Below are positions 7,892 to 17,323 of a stretch of DNA of 64,000 nucleotides, one piece after another (the stretch's first letter is position 1; every line of letters begins with the position of its first letter). Source of the stretch: Blastomonas sp. (GTDB lineage Bacteria; Pseudomonadota; Alphaproteobacteria; Sphingomonadales; Sphingomonadaceae); the NCBI RefSeq assembly GCF_030373265.1, contig NZ_JAUCZC010000012.1, positions 48,642-112,641 of the forward strand, given 5' to 3'. Made by a program: the position numbers and the translations under genes. Below the pieces are notes generated by a model. The model was not told where the DNA came from. It worked only from the letters and a program-made list of their open reading frames with translations, and searched no databases.

Positions 7892-9115
7892 TCAGGCGGC
7901 ACTCTGCAGCGCAGGCGCCGGCGTATCGAGCCAGCGCATCAGCGGCGCCAGCTGCGCATCCCATTGATAGCTTTGCAGCATATGATCGCGTGCCGCCTGC
8001 CCCATCGCCTTGACGCGCGCCGGATCGGCGACCAGCGCGTGGATCGCGGCGGCCATCGTCGCGTCATCGGCGGCGATCACAAAATGCTCGCCGTCCTTCG
8101 CGATGATCCCCTCGGCGGCGGCCCCGGAGGCGACCACCGGGCGCGCCATCGCCATCGCCTCGAGCACCTTGTTCTGGATGCCGCGCGCGATGCGAAGCGG
8201 CGCGACCACGACATCGGCCGACGCGATCCACGGGCGGATGTCATCCACCGCGCCTGCCACATCCACGCCGGGGAGCCGCGCGAGCGCCTGCACCGCAGGC
8301 GTCGGATTGCGTCCGACGATATGGAAGCAGGCATCGGGGTGCATCGCGCGGACCTTCGGCTGCACCGCGCGCGCGAAATGCGTTACCGCATCGACATTGG
8401 GCGCGTAATCCATCTGGCCGGTGAAGACGAGGTGCGGCCCGGGGCTTTGGACATAGGGTGCAGGCGCGATCCCGGCGGGATCGTACGACACCGTGTCGAT
8501 ACCGTTGCTGATGCCTGTCACGCGCACGGCAGGGTCGTTCAGCGTATCGCGGAACAGCCTGGCCTCGGCGGGGCTGACGAACAGCGACAGATCGGCGCGG
8601 CGCGCCACCATCTGCTCGAACGCGCCCAGCAGCCGCGCCTCGCGCGCGTGGACCAGCTTCATCGGGCCGTGCGCGGCCTCGGCATAGGCGGCGAACTTGG
8701 CCGAATCCATGTCGACGAAGTCCATCACCACCCGCCCTGCGAAGCTCTGCGGGATAAACTGCGCCATCTGGCCGGAGAACACGAAGATCGTGTCGATCGG
8801 CCGGGTCGCGATCAGGCGGCTGACGAAGTGGGCGATCTGCGGGCTTTCGAACGCCACCAGCGAGACCGGCTTGCCGCTCGCCAGCGCAGCCAGCCCGGCG
8901 CGCAGGTTGGAGATCGTGCGGTGCACCAGGACATGGCTCGCGGCGACGCCGGTGAGTTCGGTTTCGGCGGCCATGTCGGCATCGGTTTCGCCGAAGGTTG
9001 CGACATGCACCGGCCCGCGCGCGGCGAGCGCGCGCAGCATGGCGCACGAACGGATCTTGTCGCCGCGGTCCGGCGGAAACGGAATGCGGTGCGCCAGGAA
9101 CAGTGTCTCGCCCAT
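7892..9115 (-). CDS. XrtA-system glycosyltransferase (stp1-type sugar transferase)
   Basis: A 407-residue GT-B fold enzyme of the sugar transferase family found in PEP-CTERM/EpsH loci. The N-terminus has LAHRIPFPPDRGDKIRS, characteristic of this subfamily. The C-terminal domain has PGPHLVFTGQMDYAPNVDAV and VVAPLRIARGIQNKVLEAMA, the nucleotide-sugar-binding region of group 1 transferases. It should add a sugar to the lipid-linked repeat unit at the cytoplasmic face. The ATG at 9113-9115 directly follows the FemAB-like gene's stop; a TTG three codons upstream is less likely. Confidence 0.9.
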   Translation of the reverse strand: MGETLFLAHRIPFPPDRGDKIRSCAMLRALAARGPVHVATFGETDADMAAETELTGVAASHVLVHRTISNLRAGLAALASGKPVSLVAFESPQIAHFVSRLIATRPIDTIFVFSGQMAQFIPQSFAGRVVMDFVDMDSAKFAAYAEAAHGPMKLVHAREARLLGAFEQMVARRADLSLFVSPAEARLFRDTLNDPAVRVTGISNGIDTVSYDPAGIAPAPYVQSPGPHLVFTGQMDYAPNVDAVTHFARAVQPKVRAMHPDACFHIVGRNPTPAVQALARLPGVDVAGAVDDIRPWIASADVVVAPLRIARGIQNKVLEAMAMARPVVASGAAAEGIIAKDGEHFVIAADDATMAAAIHALVADPARVKAMGQAARDHMLQSYQWDAQLAPLMRWLDTPAPALQSAA

Positions 9116-9116
9116 G

Positions 9117-10211
9117 TCAGCCAAGCCCGTTCGCGATCAGCGGCCCGAGCCGGTTGGCGATCGGCAACGGCAGGCGCTGCCATAGCGCGATCTGCAGCCG
9201 GTATTTGGGGCTGAGCGGGTTCACATCGCGCGGCGGCTGGCCATCGGCGTTGCGGATGGCATAGCTCAGTGGCGACGGCTCGAAGCCCCAGTTCTTCTTG
9301 AAGGAAAACGCGCCGCTGCCGACCTTCGACCGGCCGAAATCGAACCGGCTGCAGCCGCGCCGCCGGGCGTGGTTCATCAGCGCATAATACATGATGTCGT
9401 TGGCGCGTAGCCCGCGCGCCGCCCACACGCCGCCGCCCCAGAACGGCATGACGGTGCCGCGATGATAAAGGTTGAGCACGCTCGCCACCGGAACATCGTT
9501 GTGCAGCACGGTCAGGATATCGGCATCGTCGCCCAGCCCATCGAGCACCGCCTCGAACAAGCCGCGCGGGAACACCGGGGTGCCCAGGTTGCGGACGCTT
9601 GTCGCGTACACCGCATAATGCTGCTGCCGGTCGAGCGCGCTGCTGCCGGTGCGGACAACGAGCTCGTTGGCCAGCCCCTTGCGGACCTCGGCGCGCTGCT
9701 TGCGCGGCACCCATTCGAGCTGCTTCTGGTCGGCATCGGCGCTTTCGGGCACAAGGTCAGCGACGAAGCCGGCATGCGCATCCGACTTGATCGTCCAGCG
9801 CGGATCATCGGGAAGCCATCCGCCGCGCAGCTCGAGCGTCGGCGCGCTGTGACGCTCGGCCAGCTGCCAGCCCGCCTCGGCCAGGGCCTGCGCGCTGGCG
9901 CTATCGGCAGCGATGATCCCGCCATCGACCGCAAAGCCCGCCGACACCATCGCGCGCCCGAACAAAGGCGAGTGCACCGCATGCAGCGGCAGGTATCCGG
10001 TGAGCGATCCGGCGGCATCCTCGGCAACCAAAGCCAGGAAATCATGGCCGGTCGATGATGCTACCGCCTGTCCCCAGGCGATGCGGTGGAAGACGGTCGC
10101 GTCATCGCGAGCGTCCAGCCACGCCGACAACCGGGCGCGCTCCTGCGGGTCGGCAAGGTTGGCCAGCCTGATGACAGGTGCGGTCAGCGTCGGCGGCGCA
10201 AAGTGCAGCAT
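9117..10211 (-). CDS. XrtA-system FemAB-like acyltransferase
   Basis: A 364-residue GNAT-fold protein of the PEP-CTERM-associated FemAB family. FemAB proteins of Gram-positives transfer aminoacyl groups from tRNA to peptidoglycan precursors; the substrate of the XrtA version is not established. Visible signatures include FHRIAWGQAV near the N-terminus, the central YHRGTVMPFWGGGVWAARGL region, and FDFGRSKVGSGAFSFKKNWG near the C-terminus. The start is set by the TGATG overlap with the upstream deacetylase stop. A longer frame to 10259 would extend into that gene. Confidence 0.9.
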   Translation of the reverse strand: MLHFAPPTLTAPVIRLANLADPQERARLSAWLDARDDATVFHRIAWGQAVASSTGHDFLALVAEDAAGSLTGYLPLHAVHSPLFGRAMVSAGFAVDGGIIAADSASAQALAEAGWQLAERHSAPTLELRGGWLPDDPRWTIKSDAHAGFVADLVPESADADQKQLEWVPRKQRAEVRKGLANELVVRTGSSALDRQQHYAVYATSVRNLGTPVFPRGLFEAVLDGLGDDADILTVLHNDVPVASVLNLYHRGTVMPFWGGGVWAARGLRANDIMYYALMNHARRRGCSRFDFGRSKVGSGAFSFKKNWGFEPSPLSYAIRNADGQPPRDVNPLSPKYRLQIALWQRLPLPIANRLGPLIANGLG

Positions 10212-11107
10212 CACAGCCGCCCCGCCGCCAGCGGCAGCGCGATCTCGTCGATCCGGCACCAGTGGAAATCATGGGTCAATTGCTCGAGCTTGCCCGCCAT
10301 CGCGCCCAATTGGGTATAGTGGCGAACCCGCGACTTGAGCGGCGCGTCGGCCACCCGCGGCTGATCGGGATCGACCTCCCAGGGGTGGAAATAGAAGATC
10401 GCCGGCTGGCCATCGGTGCCGTTGACGCGGCGCAGCGCCCATTTGGACAGGGCGTAGGGCAGGATGCGAAAGAAGCCGCCGCCGCCCGCGCCGAAACGCC
10501 GCTCGCCCAGCTCGACCGTGGTCACCGGCAGCTCGATCATATCCGATCCTGCCACCGGGTGAAACGCAAAGCGCGGCGCGGCGCGCCAGCCATAATGGTC
10601 ATGCGCGATCGGCGCGACGCTCGACGAATAGGCATAGCCCTGCTCGGCGAGGATCGGGTGGGCCCAGGGGGTGCGCTGGTCGATCGAGAAGCTCGGCGCG
10701 CGATAGCCCTTGATCGCGACCCCGCCCGCATCCTCGAGCGCCTTGCGCGCGCGATCGATATCGGCGCGGAACTGGTCGGGGGTCATCGTGAACACGCGGG
10801 TGTGGTCCCAGCCGTGACTGGCGATCTCGTGACCCTCAGCGACGATCCGGCGCACCAGAGCCGGGTAACGCTCTGCCACCCAGCCCAATGTGAAGAACGT
10901 CGCCTTGACCCCGCAGCGCGCGAAGAGGTCGAGCACCATGCCGGTGTTCAGCTCCACCCGGCTGGCGATGGTGTCCCAGTCGCCGCGCGCGATCGTGGTC
11001 TCGAATGCCCCGACCTGGAAATACTCTTCGACATCGACGGAAAGCCCGTTGACGATGGCGCGCGCGTCGGTGCGATCTGGTCCCAGCGATGCTTCGCGCA
11101 CTTTCAT
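10211..11107 (-). CDS. XrtA-system polysaccharide deacetylase (NodB domain)
   Basis: A 298-residue NodB-type carbohydrate esterase. The metal and catalytic motif is SVDVEEYF at about residues 23-30, followed by ATFFTLGW and the EGHEIASHGWDH histidine motif. Further on are KGYRAPSFSI and PAIFYFHPWEVD, conserved in the PEP-CTERM-locus deacetylase subfamily. No signal peptide is evident, which is normal for this subfamily. It probably removes N- or O-acetyl groups from exopolysaccharide sugars. It overlaps the FemAB-like gene by one base. Confidence 0.92.
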   Translation of the reverse strand: MKVREASLGPDRTDARAIVNGLSVDVEEYFQVGAFETTIARGDWDTIASRVELNTGMVLDLFARCGVKATFFTLGWVAERYPALVRRIVAEGHEIASHGWDHTRVFTMTPDQFRADIDRARKALEDAGGVAIKGYRAPSFSIDQRTPWAHPILAEQGYAYSSSVAPIAHDHYGWRAAPRFAFHPVAGSDMIELPVTTVELGERRFGAGGGGFFRILPYALSKWALRRVNGTDGQPAIFYFHPWEVDPDQPRVADAPLKSRVRHYTQLGAMAGKLEQLTHDFHWCRIDEIALPLAAGRL

Positions 11108-11141
11108 CGGCTCCTGGCAAACGGCAGAAAAAAATCAAGGA

Positions 11142-12380
11142 TCAGGCGGCGCGGCCGCGGGGCCACACGCCAGAGGATTCGTCCTCGACCCAACCTACCA
11201 GCAAAGCAAGCACGCGGTGCAATGCCTTTTGCTGCTCGGCCTGCTGGGCTTCGAGCGCATGGATGCGGGCAAGCAGAGGCTCGAGGTCCACCGAGGGCTG
11301 CGCGGGGCGCGCTTCCAGCGCCTGCACCCGGTCCAGAGCTGCCTGCAGTTCGTGGACCAGAAACTTGCGCTCGTCTTCCTGCTGCCCGGCAAAGGTGCGG
11401 ACCTCGGCGACGAACTGGTTGAAATCGGCCTTGCTGACTTCCGGGATGGCAGGCGCGGACATCGCTGCCGCCGGCACCCCGGAGGGCGCTGCGACGGCGG
11501 CTGCATGCTCGGCATGCGACGCGGCGCTGGCGAGCGCGGCCTCGTTCGCCCAGTCGTCGTCGGTCATCGCGTCGACCGCCAGGTCGGCGACCACCGCTTC
11601 GACCAGAGCCGCATCCACCGTCTCGCGGTTTTCCACTGCGGCCATCAGCAGCACACGGTTGATCAGCATGTTGACCTTGCGCGGGATACCGCCGGTCTCT
11701 GCGAACAATTTGGCCCACACATCATCGGCAAAGGCCGGGCGGCCCTGCCATCCGACCAGCTTCATCCGATGCTCGATATAGGGCTGCAGCTCGTGGGCAT
11801 CCATCGCGCCCAGGTGATGCGTGGCGATGATCCGCTGGCGAAGCTGTTCGAGCCCCGGCGCGCCCTGCACCGAAGCGCGGAACTCGGGCTGGCCAAGCAG
11901 GAAGATCTGCAGCAGCGGATGGCTGCCCAACTGGAAGTTGGACAGCATCCGCAGCTCTTCGAGCGCGGGCAGCGGGAGGTTCTGCGATTCATCGACCACC
12001 AGCAGGCAGCGACGTCCGGCGCGTGCCTCGGTGTGGAGGAAATGCTCGATCGCGCCCAAGGTGCCGGTCTTGTCGAGGCCTGCGGTTGCAACACCGAAGC
12101 TGCTCGCCACCATGTGCAGCAGGTCATCGCCCTTGAGCTGGGTGGTGACGATCTGCGCTGCAGTCAGCCGCGCGCTGTCGACGGTCTGCATCAGATGCGC
12201 GACCAATGTCGACTTGCCCGCACCGATCTCGCCGGTGATGATGATGAACCCCTCGCCCTGCGCCAGGCCATAGCCCAGATACGACATCGCCTTGCGATGC
12301 GTCGCGCTCTCGAAATAGAAGCGCGGATCGGGGGTCAGCTGAAATGGCCGTCCGGTCAGTCCGTAATGGGTCTCGTACAT
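11142..12380 (-). CDS. XrtA-system AAA ATPase, ExeA-like
   Basis: A 412-residue ATPase starting MYETHYGLTGRPFQLTPDPR, the hallmark start of the ExeA/PEP-CTERM-locus ATPases. The Walker A motif GEIGAGKST is at about residue 49 and a Walker B CLLVVDESQNLP at about 125. Residues beyond about 290 form an Ala/Glu/Gln-rich, probably coiled-coil tail of about 120 residues with no catalytic motif. It is thought to energise polysaccharide or protein export in XrtA loci, which is inference from locus conservation. Confidence 0.92.
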   Translation of the reverse strand: MYETHYGLTGRPFQLTPDPRFYFESATHRKAMSYLGYGLAQGEGFIIITGEIGAGKSTLVAHLMQTVDSARLTAAQIVTTQLKGDDLLHMVASSFGVATAGLDKTGTLGAIEHFLHTEARAGRRCLLVVDESQNLPLPALEELRMLSNFQLGSHPLLQIFLLGQPEFRASVQGAPGLEQLRQRIIATHHLGAMDAHELQPYIEHRMKLVGWQGRPAFADDVWAKLFAETGGIPRKVNMLINRVLLMAAVENRETVDAALVEAVVADLAVDAMTDDDWANEAALASAASHAEHAAAVAAPSGVPAAAMSAPAIPEVSKADFNQFVAEVRTFAGQQEDERKFLVHELQAALDRVQALEARPAQPSVDLEPLLARIHALEAQQAEQQKALHRVLALLVGWVEDESSGVWPRGRAA

Positions 12381-12409
12381 GGGCTTGCCCCTTGATCTTC
12401 TAGATAAAC

Positions 12410-14098
12410 TTAACGGAACGAATAGCGCAGCGCCAGCAGCGCCGAGGCGATCAGGCTGCTTTCAAAGCCCTGCGGTTCGAAATAATCGAGCCCCACGGCC
12501 AGGCTTCCCGAGAACCGGTTGGTGAAGTTGCGGAAATAGGCGGCGTTGGTGCCGATCCCGAGCACGTCCCCGCCCGCACCGGCGAAGGCCTGGCCGGGTC
12601 CGTTTTCAAGATAGGTCGCATAGACCGTGCCGCTGAGGCTGGAGCGCGCATCGAGCTGCTTGGCGCCGACATAGCTGGCGAACCATATCTCATCGATGGT
12701 CTGGTCGAAGCCGGCCAGCGCGCCGGTATCGGCGGCGAAGAACTTGCGGCGGCTGTACCCGGCGCCCACGCCATGCGTCCAGCTGCCGCTGGTCAGACTG
12801 ACCTGCCCTGTCACGCCGCGGGTACGGAAGAAGGAGGACGCGACCGACTGCAGCGAATCGTTGAGGCAGGCGCCGCCGGCACCACCGAAGATGCAACTGT
12901 TGAGATCGCCGCTCAGCGGGTTGCGCGTGGTATCGAACTGCGTCGGCAGTCCGGCCAGGTTGTCGTTGAGCCGCGAACCGAAGCCTGACACCAGATCATA
13001 GACCGTCAGGTTCGCCGCCAGCCGCTGGCTGGGGGTGTAGGTGAACGACCCGTAATAGGTCATGCTGTCATAGCGCTTGCCGACCCGCGCCTCGAGCGAG
13101 GTGCGGCGGCTGGGGCGCCAGAGCACGCCGACATCCCAGATCAGGCCATCCTGATCGTAGGACAACAGGCGCGGCGAATTGCGGTCGGTGACCAGGCGCC
13201 CGTCATTGCCGACTACCGGATTGCCCGCGGCATCGCGCAGCGCATCGCGCTCGGAAATCTCGATATCCTCATAGCCCACGCCGCCGACCAGCGCCAAGGT
13301 CGGGCTGACCGGCACGGTGATATCGGCGCGGACGATCTTGTCCTCGAAGCGCTGGTCCAACTGGCTGGTATCTTCGCGCAGATAGCCCCCGCTCACCGAC
13401 CAGCCGATCGGCAGGAAGCCGCCGGGCTGCTGGCCGATGGCCAGGCTGGCGACATGGCTCACGCTGTCGCCGAACACGTCGATCTGGCGCTGACCTGCCG
13501 GCAGCACCACTTGGCCGGCATCGACCTTGGTATAGCCGATACGATACAGCGCGTTGACATCCACCGTGCCGACCTGCGTCGCAAGCGTCGGCCCGGCATA
13601 CAGCGAATAGACCTGCGTGACGTTGTCCGAGCCGCCGATGAGATTGCTCGGCGCATCGCCCCTCGGGTCGATCCGCGAGCGCACGCCGATCGCGCCCGCC
13701 TCGATCGACAGCGCGTTGGGGATGACTTGCAGATTGGCGCGAGCGATGCCGCTCACCACATCCTCGTCGGGAAACTGATCGCTCCACGAAAAACGCCGTT
13801 CATAGCGCAGGCTGACCTGGGCTTCGGCGCGTGTGGTCTGGACGGCGGCATCGACCCCGACGGCCACCAGGCTGTAGGTCAGAAGGTCGCCGCCATTCTT
13901 GAGATCGGCAAACAGCACCTGGCCAACTTCCAGATAGGGGACCACGGTGGTGCGCTGACGACCGCTTCCGGCATCGTTGCCCGGGCCCGCGTCGGCCTGC
14001 TGCGCGTGCGCAATCTGCGGCACGGCGGCGAGCGCGATCACGAGCGCGGTCAGCGGGACGCTGCGTTTGCCATTCCTGAAATCAGACCATTTGCCCAT
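12410..14098 (-). CDS. XrtA-system outer-membrane beta-barrel protein
   Basis: A 562-residue exported protein of the PEP-CTERM-associated hypothetical family that resembles an outer-membrane barrel. From the chosen ATG the N-terminus MGKWSDFRNGKRSVPLTALV leads into a signal peptide ending AHA before QQADA. The remainder has alternating hydrophobic/polar strands, many aromatic residues and a C-terminal ALLALRYSFR ending in a barrel-like Phe-Arg. It may form the outer-membrane channel for the polymer alongside the export lipoprotein. The start is two bases after the kinase stop; an alternative start 30 codons upstream overlaps the kinase gene and lacks signal-peptide character. Confidence 0.87.
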   Translation of the reverse strand: MGKWSDFRNGKRSVPLTALVIALAAVPQIAHAQQADAGPGNDAGSGRQRTTVVPYLEVGQVLFADLKNGGDLLTYSLVAVGVDAAVQTTRAEAQVSLRYERRFSWSDQFPDEDVVSGIARANLQVIPNALSIEAGAIGVRSRIDPRGDAPSNLIGGSDNVTQVYSLYAGPTLATQVGTVDVNALYRIGYTKVDAGQVVLPAGQRQIDVFGDSVSHVASLAIGQQPGGFLPIGWSVSGGYLREDTSQLDQRFEDKIVRADITVPVSPTLALVGGVGYEDIEISERDALRDAAGNPVVGNDGRLVTDRNSPRLLSYDQDGLIWDVGVLWRPSRRTSLEARVGKRYDSMTYYGSFTYTPSQRLAANLTVYDLVSGFGSRLNDNLAGLPTQFDTTRNPLSGDLNSCIFGGAGGACLNDSLQSVASSFFRTRGVTGQVSLTSGSWTHGVGAGYSRRKFFAADTGALAGFDQTIDEIWFASYVGAKQLDARSSLSGTVYATYLENGPGQAFAGAGGDVLGIGTNAAYFRNFTNRFSGSLAVGLDYFEPQGFESSLIASALLALRYSFR

Positions 14099-14100
14099 GG

Positions 14101-15096
14101 TCACTCTCCATATCCATAATAGGAACCGAAGCTGCGGCCCGAGGGAGAAAATCTGGTTCCATTGAGCAGCAACTGAATCTGGTTGCACCCCGCAATCAGC
14201 CCCAGCGCATCGCGCAAGGCGCGTTCGCTGGTGACGTCGGCGCGCACCACCATCAGCGCATGGCCAACATGCTGGGCGAGCGTGGCTGCGGGCGAGGCCG
14301 CGAGCAGCGGCGGCGAATCGAAAATCACGATCCGACCTGGCCGGCCATCGGTAAGCCTTGCGAGCACATCGCGGGTGCGCACAGACGCGAGGTACTCGCT
14401 GTCGGTGTTGGTCTGGCGACCGGCGGGAAGAACCGAAAGACCGCGGATATCGGTCGGGATGATGCAGTCTTCCACCGCGACGTCGGGATCGGCGAGGGCA
14501 TCCATCAGCCCTCGCTGGCCTTCGATCCCCAGCGACGACAAGATGCTCGGCTTGGCAAAATCGGCATCGACCAGCAGCACATCGTGGTCCTGCTCGGTCG
14601 CGATCGAGAGCGCGAGATTGATCGCGCTGTAGGTCTTGCCCTCATTGGGCTGCGCCGAGCAGATCAGGATGCGCTGCGCCGCCGCGCCCAGCCCGGCATT
14701 GGCCTCGGCACGGATGCTGGCGAGCAGGCGGCGTTTGACGATGCGGAACTCTTCGGAAATGCTGGTCACCGGGCCGTCGGGCACGATGAACGCGCGCTCG
14801 CGCAGGACATCGCGATCGATCACCGCCACCGGAAGGCTGGACGTGCTGCGCGGACGCACAGGCGCGACGGGTCGTGCCATGGGCGCAGCACTTGCGGCAG
14901 CAGCGGGCGGCACCGGCGGAGCCATGCCGGGCGCGGGCGCCTTTGCGGCGTCGGTGTCCGGCTCTTCCGCGGGCGGCAAATCAGGCCCTGCCTGATTGAG
15001 CGATTTGCGGAAATCGTACATCTCCGACGCCCGCTCGATCAGCGATGGCGTGCCGGAGGGCTTGTCGGGCGACGGGATGGGATCGTGCATGGTCAT
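14101..15096 (-). CDS. XrtA-system tyrosine autokinase (CpsD/CapB type)
   Basis: A BY-kinase of 331 residues. After a Pro/Ala-rich N-terminal linker the kinase core shows Walker A (CSAQPNEGKT), Walker A-prime (VLLVDADF) and Walker B (IVIFDSPPLL). The C-terminus GSYYGYGE is a short tyrosine cluster, the usual autophosphorylation site. It normally controls polymer length together with the Wzz-like protein encoded immediately upstream. The ATG at 15094-15096 is preferred; a GTG at 15114 overlaps the chain-length gene's stop. Confidence 0.93.
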   Translation of the reverse strand: MTMHDPIPSPDKPSGTPSLIERASEMYDFRKSLNQAGPDLPPAEEPDTDAAKAPAPGMAPPVPPAAAASAAPMARPVAPVRPRSTSSLPVAVIDRDVLRERAFIVPDGPVTSISEEFRIVKRRLLASIRAEANAGLGAAAQRILICSAQPNEGKTYSAINLALSIATEQDHDVLLVDADFAKPSILSSLGIEGQRGLMDALADPDVAVEDCIIPTDIRGLSVLPAGRQTNTDSEYLASVRTRDVLARLTDGRPGRIVIFDSPPLLAASPAATLAQHVGHALMVVRADVTSERALRDALGLIAGCNQIQLLLNGTRFSPSGRSFGSYYGYGE

Positions 15097-15110
15097 GTCT
15101 CTTTTATCCC

Positions 15111-16628
15111 TCACACCACCGAACCGCGCTGGATGAACTCGATCATCAGCAGCAGCAGGAAGACGCCGACCAACGCCCCGCCCGAGCCGAGGTACATGCG
15201 CAGCTTGCGCTTGCGCTCGTCGCGCTGGGCCTGGGTCAGCATCTGCGAGATCGATCCGATCACCGGCAGGCCGCTTGCGGCCTCCAGCTTGGCGGAGGTG
15301 GGATAGCTCGCGCTGAGCTGGCCCAGAGCAAACGCCCCGCCAACGCCGCCTGCGATCCCGGCGAGCAGCACCGCCACCAGCAACAGCGGACGGTTGGGCG
15401 CCACCGGAGTGCGCGGGCTGGACGGCGGCGTGATCAGGTCGAAGCGGACCGCATCGGTCTGCGTCTCCACCTGCCCGCGCAGCCGCACCTGTTCGCGATC
15501 GCCAAGCAGCTTGTCGTACGAGGTTTTGAGGACTTCATAGTCGCGCGCGATCCGCGCCTGCTCGGCGGCAACGCCCGGCTCCTGGATCTGCTTGGCGACC
15601 ATCGCATTCATCTCGCCCTGCAAGGCGGACTTGCGCGATTGCAGCGCGGTCACCGCCGCCTCGCGCTCGGCCTTCATGCTGACCAGCGAGCTGTACGCCG
15701 GATTGGGAACACCGTAATTGGCGTTTGCGTTGCCTGCCCCCGCAGCGCGCAGCGCCGCGATCTGGCTTTTCAACGCCAGCACATCGGGATGCTGGTCGGT
15801 CAGGCCACGCGCCTTCATCGAAGCAAGCTCGCCCTGCGCCTGCGCCAGCGGGCTGACCGCGCCACCGGCGCCACCGGCGATCGTCTGCGGGGTTCCGGCA
15901 ACCTGGCCGTTGATCGCAGCCAGCGCGCTTTGGGCGGCGATCAGCTGCGAATCGATCTGGTTGATCTCGATCCGGCCCTGCTCGAGCCGCTGGCTCACCG
16001 ATCCGATGCCGGGCAGCATGCCCAGATTCTCGGTCTCGAACTTCACCCGCTTCTGCTCGGCGATCTCGAGGTCCTTCTGCCGCTTGGCGAGCTGTTCGTC
16101 GAGAAAGCGCAGCGTGTCGCTGGTCTCGCCGCGGCCGCCAGCCAGGTTCTCTTCAACGAAGATGTCGATCAGCTTCTGGACGACGTCGCGCGCCAGCGTC
16201 GCGGCCTCGCCGTCGGAGCGGCCGCCTGCGGACATGGTCGCGGAAATCTCGAACAGATTGTCCTGCTCGGACTTGATCTTGATCGCGCCGCGCAAGCCGC
16301 CCACCGCGCCTTCGACTTCACGCGGGGTGACCAGGTTCTTGCCCAGATCGGTTCCGCGCACCACCTTTTCGAGGTTGGCGGCAGACGTCAGCGTCTGTTC
16401 GACGGTGTCGATCTGCTTCTGCCGCTCGACCGCGCTGATGCCGGTGTTGTCGGGCAGGATCGCCTTGGTCTGGACGAAAAGCTTGGCCTGCGATTCATAG
16501 GTGTTGGGGATCAATGCGACCGCCAGCCAGCCGAGCACGCAGATGCCCCAGGCGATCGCCATCGCCAGCCAGCGGCGTTGCCAGACGCTGTGCACCGCGA
16601 TCCTGAATTCTTCGTAGAGGCCATTCAT
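15111..16628 (-). CDS. XrtA-system polysaccharide chain-length determinant (Wzz/GNVR)
   Basis: A 505-residue inner-membrane protein of the PEP-CTERM chain-length family. An N-terminal cytoplasmic stretch precedes a membrane helix (WLAMAIAWGICVLGWLAVAL) and the Wzz motif region PNTYESQAKLFV. A long periplasmic coiled coil spans about residues 150-390. Two hydrophobic segments at about 415-440 and 480-500 close the periplasmic domain. It partners the tyrosine autokinase, which in this family lacks its own membrane anchor. Confidence 0.93.
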   Translation of the reverse strand: MNGLYEEFRIAVHSVWQRRWLAMAIAWGICVLGWLAVALIPNTYESQAKLFVQTKAILPDNTGISAVERQKQIDTVEQTLTSAANLEKVVRGTDLGKNLVTPREVEGAVGGLRGAIKIKSEQDNLFEISATMSAGGRSDGEAATLARDVVQKLIDIFVEENLAGGRGETSDTLRFLDEQLAKRQKDLEIAEQKRVKFETENLGMLPGIGSVSQRLEQGRIEINQIDSQLIAAQSALAAINGQVAGTPQTIAGGAGGAVSPLAQAQGELASMKARGLTDQHPDVLALKSQIAALRAAGAGNANANYGVPNPAYSSLVSMKAEREAAVTALQSRKSALQGEMNAMVAKQIQEPGVAAEQARIARDYEVLKTSYDKLLGDREQVRLRGQVETQTDAVRFDLITPPSSPRTPVAPNRPLLLVAVLLAGIAGGVGGAFALGQLSASYPTSAKLEAASGLPVIGSISQMLTQAQRDERKRKLRMYLGSGGALVGVFLLLLMIEFIQRGSVV

Positions 16629-16678
16629 CGGTCAGGCTTTTCTTTCGATTGGGCTGTGCGGGTCGGCGTGTGACGCGC

Positions 16679-17323
16679 TCAGAACATGCTTTCCGGGATG
16701 ATGATGACATCGCCAGGCTGCAGCAGCACGTTGGCGCGGCTGTCGCCCTTCTTGATGAGGTCGCCCAGCTTTATCGCATATTCCTGCTGACGGCCCGAAA
16801 TCTTGTCGAACCGTACCAGCTTGGCACGGTTTCCCGCGGCGAATTCGGAAAGTCCTCCCACGGCAATCATGGCATCGAGCAACGTCATGTTGGCACGATA
16901 CGGGATCGAGGCGGGCTTTTCGGTCGCGCCGACGATTCGCACCTGCTGCGAGAAGGTGCCGGCGAAGCTGTTGACGATCACCGAGACGATCGGCTCCTGG
17001 ATGAACTGCGACAGTTGAAGTTTGATGTCTTCGGCGAGCATCGTCGGAGTCTTGCCGACGGCAGGCATATCGGTGATCAGCGGCGTAGTGATGCGGCCAT
17101 CGGGGCGCACCTGCACCTTGGCGCCCAGCTCGGGATTGCGCCACACGAACACGGTCAATTCGTCGAGTGGGCCGATGATATATTCCTCGCCGGGACCATC
17201 CGAGAGCGAGACGAACGATGCCGGTGGCAGCTGCGGCCCGCTGGCGGTCGAGGCGCAACCTGCCACCAGTGCAGTTGCAGCCAGAGCCGCGATTCCCATT
17301 TTCAACAGACGGAACAATCCCAT
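16679..17323 (-). CDS. XrtA-system exopolysaccharide export lipoprotein (Wza-like)
   Basis: First gene of the ten-gene operon. The 214-residue protein has a lipoprotein signal with lipobox LVAGC (Cys at about residue 23). A polysaccharide export domain begins at EEYIIGPLDELTVFVW and is followed by a SLBB-like domain (VRIVGATEKPASIPYRANMT). The C-terminus LLQPGDVIIIPESMF is characteristic. It is short compared with Wza (about 380), as is normal for the PEP-CTERM export family. Confidence 0.93.
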   Translation of the reverse strand: MGLFRLLKMGIAALAATALVAGCASTASGPQLPPASFVSLSDGPGEEYIIGPLDELTVFVWRNPELGAKVQVRPDGRITTPLITDMPAVGKTPTMLAEDIKLQLSQFIQEPIVSVIVNSFAGTFSQQVRIVGATEKPASIPYRANMTLLDAMIAVGGLSEFAAGNRAKLVRFDKISGRQQEYAIKLGDLIKKGDSRANVLLQPGDVIIIPESMF

